From: Haliea sp.
GTDB lineage: Bacteria; Pseudomonadota; Gammaproteobacteria; Pseudomonadales; Halieaceae
Reading direction: 5' to 3'
Assembly (NCBI GenBank): GCA_016704305.1
Contig: JADJAL010000040.1
Location: forward strand, 1-34,559
DNA: 34,559 nt
The notes beneath the pieces were generated by a model that did no database searches, had not been told where the DNA came from, and worked only from the letters and a program-made list of their open reading frames with translations. This document shows positions 7,376-15,761 of this stretch, in pieces. The translations under genes were made by a program, and so were the position numbers. Position 1 is the stretch's first letter; each line of letters begins with the position of its first letter.

Positions 7376-10300
7376 ATGACCATTCGCGTCGCGATCAACC
7401 ATCGCACCACGTACAAGTTTGACCGCCCGGTTGCGATGTCACCGCACACGGTAAGACTGCGCCCGGCCCCGCATTCGCGCACCCCAATACACAGCTACAG
7501 CCTCAAGATCAAACCGGAAGAGCATTTCATCAACTGGCAGCAGGACGCGTTCGGCAATTACCTGGCGCGACTGGTGTTCCCGGACAAGTGCACGGAGTTC
7601 GAGGTCGACGTTGAGGTGATCGCCGACATGACGGTGATCAACCCCTTCGATTTCTTCGTTGAGGAGTACGCCGAAAAGTTTCCGTTCAGCTATGCCGAGC
7701 AAGTGAAAAAGGAATTGCTGCCGTACCTTGAAACACTCGAGTGCGGCCCGCTGTTCAAGGAGTTCCTGGCCGGAGTGAACCGGAAGAAGCGCCCCATCAA
7801 CGACTTTCTGGTGGATCTGAACCAGTACGTGCAGGGCGACATCGAATACATGTTGCGCATGGAACCGGGCGTACAGACGCCGGCGGAAACACTGGAGACG
7901 GCCAAGGGCTCGTGCCGGGATTCCGCCTGGCTGCTGGTGCAGTTGCTGCGCCACCTCGGGCTGGCGGCGCGCTTTGCCTCGGGCTATCTGGTGCAGCTCA
8001 AGCCGGACGAACTGTCATTGGATGGGCCCTCGGGCGCGGCCGAGGATTTCACGGACCTGCACGCCTGGTGCGAGGTGTTCCTGCCCGGCGCCGGCTGGGT
8101 AGGCCTGGACCCGACCTCCGGCTTGTTCGCGAGCGAAGGCCATATCCCGCTGGCCTGCACGCCGCACCCGGTCTCCGCCGCGCCGATTGCCGGCGCCACC
8201 GACAAGTGCGAGGTGGAATTCAGTTTCAGCAACACCGTGGAGCGCGTGCTGGAAGACCCGCGCGTCACCAAGCCCTACACCGAGGCGCAGTGGCAGCACA
8301 TCGTGGCGCTGGGCAAGGCGGTGGACAAGGAATTCGAGCAACAGGACGTGCGCCTGACGATGGGCGGCGAGCCGACGTTCGTGTCGATCGACGACATGGA
8401 ATCCGCGCAGTGGAACACCGAAGCGCTGGGCGAGCAGAAACTGAGCCTGGCGAAGACGCTGCTGCTGCGCCTGCGCGACCGGTTCGCCCCCAAGGGCCTG
8501 CTGCATTACGGGCAGGGCAAGTGGTATCCGGGCGAGGAGGTGCCGCGCTGGGCGCTGGGCGTGTTCTGGCGCAAGGACGGTGAGCCGCTGTGGGACAACC
8601 CAACGTTGCTGGCCCGGGTGGACCAGAGTTACGACTACGATGTGGACGTCGCCGACCGCTTCGGCCGTTATTTGTGCGACCTGCTCGCGCTGCCCCGCGC
8701 CTGCTGCCAGCCGGCCTTTGAAGACGGCCTGCACTACCTGATGCAGGAACAGATGTTGCCGAAGAACCTGGACATCCTCGCGCAAAAATTGAAGGGCGAC
8801 CTGGACCGCCGCCGCCTGGCACGGTTGATCGAACGCGGCTTTGGCGTGCCGTCCGGCGTGGTGATCCCGCTGCAGCGCAGCACCGGCTGGCCGGTGGTCG
8901 AGGCGCAGAAAACCTGGCGCAGCAGCCTGTGGCCGCTGCGGCGCGAGCGCATCACGTTGATCCCCGGCGACTCGCCGATGGGCCTGCGCCTGCCGCTGGG
9001 TGAATTGCCGGAAATCGCCAAAAAGGCGGACCGGGTGCAGCCCCAGCGCGATCCGTTCGAGCCCCGCGACCCGCTCGCCAAGCGCGCCGACATGCACTTC
9101 GCCGATCCCGCGAAGGCGCAGGACTGGGACATCAGCGAACCGGCGGAGTACGAGCAGGTGGTGCGCACCGCGCTGTGCGTCGAGGTGCGCAATGGTCGGC
9201 TGTACGTGTTCATGCCGCCGCTGGAATACCTGGAGGACTATGTCGAGCTGATCGCCGCCGTCGAGCAGACCACGGCGGCGCTGAAGTTGAAGGTGATCAT
9301 CGAGGGCTACGAGCCGCCGCGCGACCCGCGCATGCAGAAACTGCTGGTGACGCCGGACCCGGGCGTGATCGAGGTGAATGTGCATCCGGCGAACAACTGG
9401 GATGAGCTGGTGGCCAACACCACTGCGCTCTATGAGGAAGCGCGCCTGTCGCGCCTCTCCACCGAGAAGTTCATGCTGGACGGGCGGCACACGGGCACCG
9501 GCGGCGGCAACCACATCACGCTGGGCGGCGCGACGCCGGCCGACAGCCCGCTGCTGCGCAGGCCGGACCTGCTGCGCAGCCTGATCACGTTCTGGCAACA
9601 CCATCCCAGCCTGTCCTACCTGTTCTCCGGGATGTTCATCGGCCCCACCAGCCAGGCGCCGCGCGTCGATGAGGGCCGCGACGAAATGCTGTACGAACTG
9701 GAAGTGGCGTTTGCGCAGATGTCGGACATCGAAGCGCCGCTGCCGTGGCTGGTGGATCGCCTGTTTCGCAACCTGCTGATCGATGTCACCGGCAACACGC
9801 ACCGCGCCGAGTTCTGCATCGACAAACTGTACTCACCCAACAGCGCCACCGGGCGCCTGGGCATCCTCGAATTCCGCGGCTTTGAAATGCCGCCGCACAA
9901 TCGCATGGCGCTGGTGCAGGCGCTGCTGCTGCGCTGCCTGGTCGCGCGTTTCTGGCGCACGCCCTACCACAAGCCGCTGATCCGCTGGGGCACCGAGTTG
10001 CACGACCGCTTCATGCTGCCGCACTACATCTGGCAGGACATGAAGCACGTGGTCGAGGATCTCAAGGAGCACGGCTACGCCTTTGACCTGGAGTGGCTGC
10101 TGCCGTTCGAGGAGTTTCGCTTCCCGCACTACGGCCGCGTGCAACTCGACGATATCGAACTGGAATTGCGCTGGGCGGTCGAGCCGTGGCATGTACTGGG
10201 CGAGGAAACCACCAGCTTCGGTACCTCCCGCTACGTCGACTCGTCGGTTGAACGCCTGCAAATACGGGCCACCGGCCTGACCGAGGGGCGTTATGTGCTG

Positions 10301-10735
10301 GCCTGCAACGGTCGCCGCGTGCCGATGCGCAGCACCGGTCGCCACGCCGAGCACGTCGGCGGCGTGCGCTATCGCGCCTGGGCGCCGCCTTCCGCCTTGC
10401 ACCCGATGATCGGCGTGCATGTGCCGCTGACGTTCGACCTGATCGACACCTGGAACGGGCGCTCGCTGGGCGGCTGCACCTACCACGTCTCGCACCCCGG
10501 CGGGCGCAGCTATGAAACCTTCCCGGTCAACGCGTTTGAAGCCGAATCCCGCCGCATCAACCGCTTTGACGTGGTGAGCCACACCCAGGGGCCGTTTATT
10601 CCGCAACCGGAAGTCGATGCGCTGCGGGAGTTCTTCCCGGATCGGCATCCACCGCGGCCCATGGCGCCGCCACCGGAGGAGTCGCCCGGCGAGTATCCCT
10701 ACATTCTGGATATGCGCAGCCCGCGCCGCACATGA
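7376..10735 (+). CDS. Transglutaminase-like protein with C-terminal DUF2126 domain
   Basis: A 1119-residue two-part protein. Residues 1 to about 300 are a bacterial transglutaminase-like domain (N-terminal beta domain, then the papain-like fold). A Cys-His-Asp triad is visible: Cys180 in GSCRDSAW, His229 in DLHAWCEVF, Asp245 in LDPTSG. From about residue 320 the DUF2126 domain begins (TMGGEPTFVSIDDMES), continues through GTGGGNHITLGG and LEFRGFEMPPHNRMA, and ends near residue 1110. The domain order and length are standard for this family, a regular member of ATP-grasp/alpha-E clusters. It may act as a peptidase or amidotransferase on the cluster's product; the substrate is unknown. It starts 47 bp after the alpha-E gene. 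A 6-bp hairpin (7328-7345) lies in the gap. The reading frame is intact. Confidence 0.93.
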   Translation: MTIRVAINHRTTYKFDRPVAMSPHTVRLRPAPHSRTPIHSYSLKIKPEEHFINWQQDAFGNYLARLVFPDKCTEFEVDVEVIADMTVINPFDFFVEEYAEKFPFSYAEQVKKELLPYLETLECGPLFKEFLAGVNRKKRPINDFLVDLNQYVQGDIEYMLRMEPGVQTPAETLETAKGSCRDSAWLLVQLLRHLGLAARFASGYLVQLKPDELSLDGPSGAAEDFTDLHAWCEVFLPGAGWVGLDPTSGLFASEGHIPLACTPHPVSAAPIAGATDKCEVEFSFSNTVERVLEDPRVTKPYTEAQWQHIVALGKAVDKEFEQQDVRLTMGGEPTFVSIDDMESAQWNTEALGEQKLSLAKTLLLRLRDRFAPKGLLHYGQGKWYPGEEVPRWALGVFWRKDGEPLWDNPTLLARVDQSYDYDVDVADRFGRYLCDLLALPRACCQPAFEDGLHYLMQEQMLPKNLDILAQKLKGDLDRRRLARLIERGFGVPSGVVIPLQRSTGWPVVEAQKTWRSSLWPLRRERITLIPGDSPMGLRLPLGELPEIAKKADRVQPQRDPFEPRDPLAKRADMHFADPAKAQDWDISEPAEYEQVVRTALCVEVRNGRLYVFMPPLEYLEDYVELIAAVEQTTAALKLKVIIEGYEPPRDPRMQKLLVTPDPGVIEVNVHPANNWDELVANTTALYEEARLSRLSTEKFMLDGRHTGTGGGNHITLGGATPADSPLLRRPDLLRSLITFWQHHPSLSYLFSGMFIGPTSQAPRVDEGRDEMLYELEVAFAQMSDIEAPLPWLVDRLFRNLLIDVTGNTHRAEFCIDKLYSPNSATGRLGILEFRGFEMPPHNRMALVQALLLRCLVARFWRTPYHKPLIRWGTELHDRFMLPHYIWQDMKHVVEDLKEHGYAFDLEWLLPFEEFRFPHYGRVQLDDIELELRWAVEPWHVLGEETTSFGTSRYVDSSVERLQIRATGLTEGRYVLACNGRRVPMRSTGRHAEHVGGVRYRAWAPPSALHPMIGVHVPLTFDLIDTWNGRSLGGCTYHVSHPGGRSYETFPVNAFEAESRRINRFDVVSHTQGPFIPQPEVDALREFFPDRHPPRPMAPPPEESPGEYPYILDMRSPRRT

Positions 10736-10747
10736 CCTCAGTGGCGT

Positions 10748-10785
10748 TTGGTCAATACCGCCCGATTGTGGTTATACTGTCGGGC
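10748..10785 (+). promoter_or_regulatory. Possible internal promoter with overlapping 6-bp inverted repeat
   Basis: TTGGTC (10748-10753), a 19-bp spacer and TATACT (10773-10778) resemble a sigma-70 promoter with a long spacer. The candidate -10 sits inside the inverted repeat GCCCGA (10760-10765) / TCGGGC (10780-10785), which could be an operator or a small hairpin. If real, it would let the second half of the cluster be expressed apart from the sigma-54 promoter. Confidence 0.35.
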
Positions 10786-10853
10786 AAATCGCCAAAAAAA
10801 CGATGGCTGAGCTGATCTGCCGCTGCTGACACACTTTGCCACAGGATTTTGTT

Positions 10854-13448
10854 TTGCCCGCACCCGTCACATCACCAGAACCCGCCCAGGCACAGGCGCA
10901 GAGCCAAACCCAGGTGGTTCCCTTGCAGCCGCTGGAATACAAGAGTCGCAGCGGCCTGCTGGATGACGCCTGTACCGCGGACGGCAGAGTCAAGCCGGAG
11001 TGGGAATACGTGCTGGGCAGCCTGCGCGATCTCGGCGCGGACGTGTTGCAGGAACGCGAACAGAAGGCGCGCCGCATCCTGCGCGACGACGGCGCCACAT
11101 TCAACATCTACAGCGGCGAAGGCGGCCCCAGCAGCACCTGGGAACTGGATCCGGTGCCGTACATCATTGGCAGCGAGGACTGGGCGCGTATCGAACAGGG
11201 CCTGCTGGAGCGCTCTGAACTGTTCAACCTGATGCTGAGGGACCTGTACGGCCCGCGCACGCTGGTGCGCCACGGCCTGTTGCCGCCGGAAGCGCTGTTC
11301 AGCCACGGCGGTTTCCTGCGCGCCTGCCAGGGCATCCAGCTGCCCGGTGAACACGAGCTGATCATGCACGCCGTGGACATGGTGCGGCGCGCGGACGGCA
11401 GCATGTGCGTACTGTCTGATCGCACACAGGCACCCAGCGGCGCCGGGTATGTGCTGGAAAACCGCACCGTGATGTCGCGCGTATTCCCCAGCCTGTACCG
11501 CGACAGCCATGTCCACCGTATCGCCAGTTTTTACCAGCGGCTGCGCCTCAAGCTGATCTCGCTGTCGCCCGCCGATGAACCGCCGCTGATCGTGCTGCTG
11601 ACACCCGGTGGCCACAATGAAACGTATTTCGAGCACACCTACCTCGCCAGTTACCTGGGCTTCCCACTGGTGCAGGCCGGCGACCTGATCGTGCGCAACG
11701 GCTTCCTGTGGATGAAGTCCATGGATGGCCTGAAGCGTGTTGACGTGATGCTAAGGCGGGTGGACGACACGTATTGCGACCCGGTGGAATTGCGCAGCGA
11801 TTCTCGCCTGGGCGTACCCGGCCTGCTGGAAGTGGTGCGCGCCGGGCGTGTCGTGGTCGCCAACCCGCTGGGCAGCGGCGTGCTGGAAAACCCCGTGCTG
11901 CTGAAGTACCTGCCGCAGATCAGCAAGAGCCTGCTCGGCCGCGAACCCCGGTTGCACTCGGTGAAGACCTACTGGTGCGGGGACGACGAGGACCTGAAAT
12001 TCATCACCGCGAATATTCGTGAGCTGATTGTCAAACCGGCCTACCGCAGCACCGGCATCACCAGCGTCTGGGGCGGCGACCTGAGCGATACGCAAATCAC
12101 CCAACTGCTCGCCACGCTGCACAGCAAGCGCTACCAATATGTGGCGCAGGTACGGCTGGAAAAGCCGCATATTCCCGCGTTCGCGCGCGGCACGCTGGAA
12201 CCCAGGCCATCGCTGCTGCGCACGTTTTCGGTCGCGACCGACAGCTCCTACAAAATCCTGCCCGGCGGACTGACGCGCATCGGCGTCGATACCAACAGCA
12301 AGGTCATCAGCATGCAATCGGGCTGTCCCAGCAAGGACACCTGGGTGACGGCGACCGAGCCCGAGCGCTCCAGCAGCGTGGACAGCGCACCGGATAGCAC
12401 GCGGCATTCCGCGGAAACGCCATTGCTCAGCCTGCCCAGTCGCGTGGTCGAGAACCTCTACTGGATGGGGCGCTACGCCGAGCGCGCGGAGGCCTCGTTG
12501 CGACTGCTGCGCACCGTGTTCGTACTGCTGCATGGGGAGGAGCCGATCACGCCCACGGCGCGAAAAATCCTGCTGCAAACGATCAGCGACACAACGATGA
12601 CGCTGCCCGGCTTTGCGGCCGCCTCGAAGCAGGTACTGGCCGACCCGGACAAAGAACTGCTGCGCATCATAGGCGACGGCAGCCTGGCCGGCAGTGTCAA
12701 ATCGACGCTGAACCGCATGTTGTCCGCCGCGGATGAATCGAAAGAACTGCTGTCGACCGATACGATGCGCGTGATCAACGATTTGCGCGATGCGATGGTA
12801 GCCCTTGATCTCGCGCTGGCCAGCGGGCTGACGTCGGCACCCGAGGAAGCGCTGGACCCACTGGTCACCGCACTCACCGCGTTATCGGGCCTGATGCACG
12901 AGAGCATGATTCGCGGCATCGGCTGGTGCTTCATGGAACTGGGCAAACGCATCGAGCGCGCGCTGCAGATCATCAGCACGGTGCGCTGCCTGGTGACCCC
13001 CGTCACCGATGATGTCGACCAGTCAACACTCCTCACGGCTCTGCTGGTCTCGATGGAAGTTTTGATCACCTACCGCCGCCGCGGTCGCCAGCGCCAGGGC
13101 ATCGAACTGGGACTGGAACTGGTGCTACTCGACAACAGCAACCCGCGTTCGCTGCTGTTCCAGTTGCAGCAGCTGCAACATCACCTGGCGGCGCTGCCGA
13201 AGGCGGAGCTCAAGCACGGTGAACTGGCGGAGGAAGATCGCGCGCTGCTCGAGGCTATGACCAGCCTGCGATTGTCGCGCCTGCCGCAGTTGCTGGATTG
13301 TGATACACCCGTGCGCGAGGACATGGAGCAATTGCTGCTGCGCCTGGAGTCATTGCTGGAGGAGTTCAACCGTATCATCAGTGACAAGCACTTCGACCAC
13401 CGCACCGATGTGCAACAGCAGGTCACCAGTTTCTGGAGCGAGCAATAG
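10854..13448 (+). CDS. Fused circularly permuted ATP-grasp / alpha-E protein
   Basis: About 864 residues joining, in one intact frame, the two proteins that are separate upstream. Residues about 40-500 are the permuted ATP-grasp domain (FNIYSGEGGPSSTWELDPVPY, LMLRDLYGPRTL, GYVLENR). After a Ser/Thr-rich linker, the alpha-E domain starts near residue 525 (LPSRVVENLYWMGRYAERAE). Two ATP-site motifs differ from the upstream paralogue. LEDN is LSDRTQ here, and the glycine-rich KPANESGGYG is KPAYRSTGIT. The domain may therefore bind nucleotide differently or act as a non-catalytic partner. I prefer the TTG at 10854, seven bases after AGGA (10843-10846). An in-frame TTG at 10836 is the alternative. 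The stop overlaps the GTG of the next gene by one base. Confidence 0.9.
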   Translation: MPAPVTSPEPAQAQAQSQTQVVPLQPLEYKSRSGLLDDACTADGRVKPEWEYVLGSLRDLGADVLQEREQKARRILRDDGATFNIYSGEGGPSSTWELDPVPYIIGSEDWARIEQGLLERSELFNLMLRDLYGPRTLVRHGLLPPEALFSHGGFLRACQGIQLPGEHELIMHAVDMVRRADGSMCVLSDRTQAPSGAGYVLENRTVMSRVFPSLYRDSHVHRIASFYQRLRLKLISLSPADEPPLIVLLTPGGHNETYFEHTYLASYLGFPLVQAGDLIVRNGFLWMKSMDGLKRVDVMLRRVDDTYCDPVELRSDSRLGVPGLLEVVRAGRVVVANPLGSGVLENPVLLKYLPQISKSLLGREPRLHSVKTYWCGDDEDLKFITANIRELIVKPAYRSTGITSVWGGDLSDTQITQLLATLHSKRYQYVAQVRLEKPHIPAFARGTLEPRPSLLRTFSVATDSSYKILPGGLTRIGVDTNSKVISMQSGCPSKDTWVTATEPERSSSVDSAPDSTRHSAETPLLSLPSRVVENLYWMGRYAERAEASLRLLRTVFVLLHGEEPITPTARKILLQTISDTTMTLPGFAAASKQVLADPDKELLRIIGDGSLAGSVKSTLNRMLSAADESKELLSTDTMRVINDLRDAMVALDLALASGLTSAPEEALDPLVTALTALSGLMHESMIRGIGWCFMELGKRIERALQIISTVRCLVTPVTDDVDQSTLLTALLVSMEVLITYRRRGRQRQGIELGLELVLLDNSNPRSLLFQLQQLQHHLAALPKAELKHGELAEEDRALLEAMTSLRLSRLPQLLDCDTPVREDMEQLLLRLESLLEEFNRIISDKHFDHRTDVQQQVTSFWSEQ

Positions 13449-14335
13449 TGCGCTTTCGCATCAAACACGTTACGCAATACAACTACGCGGCGCGCGTGAC
13501 GCGCTGCTACAACCTCGCCAACGTGATCCCGCGCGACACGGCGCGGCAACACTGCCTGAGCAACCGCATCACCCTCTCGCCGCTGCCGGCCACCACGCAC
13601 AAACGCTCGGACTATTTCGGCAACAAGGCTTTTCACTTTGAAATACAGAAGCCGCACACGGAGCTTGTCATCACGGCGGTGAGCGAAGTGCAGATGTCCA
13701 ACAAGGACCACGAACTGAATCTGGACCTCGGCATCTCCTACAAAGAGGCTCTTGAGTACCTGCGCACCACCAACCGCCCCGACGTGATGGAAGCGCGCGA
13801 ATTTGTACTGAGCTCTCCGATGATCGAGCCCAGCGATGCACTCACCGAGTACGCGCGCCCCTCCTTTGCCGGCAATCGCTCGCTGAAATCCTGTGTGGCG
13901 GATCTCACCAGCCGCATCTTCAAGGAGTTCAAGTACGACCCGCAGTTCAGCACGATCGCCACGCCACTGGCGGATGTGCTGCTACACAAGAAGGGCGTGT
14001 GCCAGGACTTTGCCCATCTGGAGGTAGGTTGCCTGCGCGCGATGGGCATACCGGCGAAGTACGTATCAGGTTATATCGAGACACTGCCGAAGCCCGGACA
14101 GCCGAAGCTGGTGGGCGCGGATGCGACACACGCATGGATTGCCTTCTTCTGCCCCGAGGAGGGTTGGGTGGAATTCGATCCGACCAACGACAGCCTCGCG
14201 GGCAGCCAGCACATCGTGACGGCGTTTGGCCGCGATTATTTCGATGTGACGCCATTGCGCGGCGTCATCTTCGGCGGCGGGGTTTCGCCGGCGCTGCGCG
14301 TGTCCGTGGATGTCAGCCGGGTGGTGGATGCCTAG
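13448..14335 (+). CDS. Transglutaminase family protein (short form)
   Basis: A 295-residue stand-alone transglutaminase-like cysteine protein. It has the N-terminal beta domain (MRFRIKHVTQYNYAARVTRCYN) and the papain-like core with Cys185 in KKGVCQDFAHL, His228 in ATHAWIAFF and Asp244 in EFDPTND. It belongs to the same superfamily as the large DUF2126 protein upstream but lacks the C-terminal domain, and is the usual last member of these clusters. The GTG start at 13448 overlaps the preceding TAG (TAGTG), so translation is probably coupled. After the TAG the same frame stays open for 24 more codons to a TAG at 14408-14410. I think this is chance. Confidence 0.92.
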   Translation: MRFRIKHVTQYNYAARVTRCYNLANVIPRDTARQHCLSNRITLSPLPATTHKRSDYFGNKAFHFEIQKPHTELVITAVSEVQMSNKDHELNLDLGISYKEALEYLRTTNRPDVMEAREFVLSSPMIEPSDALTEYARPSFAGNRSLKSCVADLTSRIFKEFKYDPQFSTIATPLADVLLHKKGVCQDFAHLEVGCLRAMGIPAKYVSGYIETLPKPGQPKLVGADATHAWIAFFCPEEGWVEFDPTNDSLAGSQHIVTAFGRDYFDVTPLRGVIFGGGVSPALRVSVDVSRVVDA

Positions 14336-14432
14336 ATTTCGGCATACAACCTTGGGCAGAAGGTCGTTGATGCGGACAACCTGTACCACAAGCCGGTGTA
14401 TGTCATTTAGTCCCCGGTACAATATTCAGTAG

Positions 14433-14448
14433 TGTGATCGCCATCACG
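14433..14448 (+). promoter_or_regulatory. CRP-like operator upstream of the lipoprotein gene
   Basis: TGTGATCGCCATCACG matches the CRP consensus TGTGA-N6-TCACA with one mismatch. It lies 157 bp before the ATG at 14605. No clear -35/-10 pair was found downstream of it. The rest of the gap (14336-14604) holds nothing else I recognise. Confidence 0.45.
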
Positions 14449-14604
14449 CAGGCCACCCTCGTATTGGGGGTACTGCGCCTTTTCATCGCCGTTATTATCC
14501 CCGATGTGTTGCGCGGCAGCGCGAGCATCTCGATTGTGAACAGCATTTTCAATTTGGCGGATTGAATTCCGTCTCACAGCAGTTTTCATCCAGCAGGGGA
14601 CACA

Positions 14605-15627
14605 ATGAAAATATTCTATTTGGCATTGGCGAGCGCATTCATTATTGGTGGCTGTGCGGCAGGCGGTGGCTCGATTGCGCCAGCGCAGCAAACAGGTGTA
14701 TTCGGGCAGGAGAATGACAAGGTCAGCGTCACTACTGCCGAGGCATTTAAAGGCAAAAAGGACGTCGTGATCGGCAGTTTCAAGGTGGGCTTTATCGAGT
14801 ACAAACGTGCGTCTGAAACCGCCGGTGGCGGTATGTTTTCAGATAATGCGGCGGCGACCACCAAGGTGAAGGCGAACCTGGTGGGCGTGCCGAAAAGCAC
14901 CATGCAGGCCATCACCGATGCAGCGTACAAGGACTTCGTCGCCCAACTGGAAGCCAATGGCTACAACGTGCTGGATCGTTCGAAGTTGACAGGCGTGGAT
15001 GCTTACAAAAAAGCCACGAGCGCCACCAGTCCGACACAGTACGACGATATTACACTGGCGCTAAAGTCCGATGTGTTGTATTTCGCACCGACCGGGCAAG
15101 AACTCTTTTTCATGGTAGGGGAAAAATCGAGCGCGTTCGGCGGCCTCAGCAGTGGCATAGGGTTCAGCAATCCCGGAATGGCATTCCAGGTCGTCGCCGA
15201 TACCGACAAACTGGCGATAGTGACCGCGAATTATGTGGTTAACTTCGTCAATACCGAGGGTTATGGGGGCTCCCACCGCTCGTCATCCTCGGTGTCCCTG
15301 GATCCTGGCCTGTCGATTGTGCCGGGCAGCTCGGTCAGTATCATTGGCGGTTACGACGGCACCTTCAGCAAAAATATCGGCTCGATCGCGCTGGGTCAGC
15401 CGGTCTACACGATGGCCGAGTTTGCTACGATCGAGGAGACAACAACGACAGCCGAAAGCGCAGCAGGCACGCTCAGCATGGTAGTGGGTGGCCTGGCAGG
15501 CATCAGCTCGACCAACAGCGGGACGTTCGCTGTAACCGCTGATCCAGCGTCGTATGCGTCGCTGACTGAAGGCTTGCTCAAGGACGCAAATACGCAGTTG
15601 GTGTCTGCAATGGCGGGGAATCGCTAG
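14605..15627 (+). CDS. Putative lipoprotein of unknown function
   Basis: A 340-residue protein with a lipoprotein signal peptide: MKIFYLALASAFIIGGC, in which IGGC is a good lipobox, so Cys17 would be lipidated. The mature part begins with a Gly-rich linker (AAGGGSIAPAQQ) and has no further membrane segment. The sequence alternates beta-like stretches (VVIGSFKVGFIEYK, MAFQVVADTDKLAIV) with Gly/Ser-rich turns (GYGGSHRSSSSVS). I do not recognise the family. An AGGGGA ribosome binding site precedes the ATG. A strong terminator follows and a CRP-like site lies upstream, so the gene is probably monocistronic and independent of the amidoligase cluster. Function unknown. Confidence 0.8.
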   Translation: MKIFYLALASAFIIGGCAAGGGSIAPAQQTGVFGQENDKVSVTTAEAFKGKKDVVIGSFKVGFIEYKRASETAGGGMFSDNAAATTKVKANLVGVPKSTMQAITDAAYKDFVAQLEANGYNVLDRSKLTGVDAYKKATSATSPTQYDDITLALKSDVLYFAPTGQELFFMVGEKSSAFGGLSSGIGFSNPGMAFQVVADTDKLAIVTANYVVNFVNTEGYGGSHRSSSSVSLDPGLSIVPGSSVSIIGGYDGTFSKNIGSIALGQPVYTMAEFATIEETTTTAESAAGTLSMVVGGLAGISSTNSGTFAVTADPASYASLTEGLLKDANTQLVSAMAGNR

Positions 15628-15643
15628 TACGCAATCGAGGTAT

Positions 15644-15674
15644 AAAAGCCGCGCCTTTCCAAGCGCGGTTTTTC
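15644..15674 (+). terminator. Rho-independent terminator of the lipoprotein gene
   Basis: CCGCGC (15649-15654), an 8-nt loop and GCGCGG (15663-15668) are followed by TTTTT. An A-run precedes the stem, so it may work in both directions. Confidence 0.85.
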
Positions 15675-15717
15675 TATCACGACGGTCGATTTCTGACCTG
15701 CTCCAACGCAGGCATTC

Positions 15718-15726
15718 TGCTAGAAT
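15718..15726 (+). promoter_or_regulatory. Extended -10 promoter for ettA
   Basis: TGC-TAGAAT (15718-15726) is an extended -10 element about 35 bp before the ettA ATG. No good -35 lies at the right distance, as is common for extended -10 promoters. Confidence 0.45.
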
Positions 15727-15761
15727 CCGCAGCGTCCTGAATCAAACAGAGCACTTTCCTC

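Noticed and set aside
8015..9802. 595-codon antisense frame within the DUF2126 gene
   Set aside because: Same reason: low-complexity composition and opposite a conserved domain.
14336..14410. Stop-codon readthrough of the short transglutaminase
   Set aside because: The open extension is only 24 codons, lacks a recognisable motif and there is no readthrough context I can identify.
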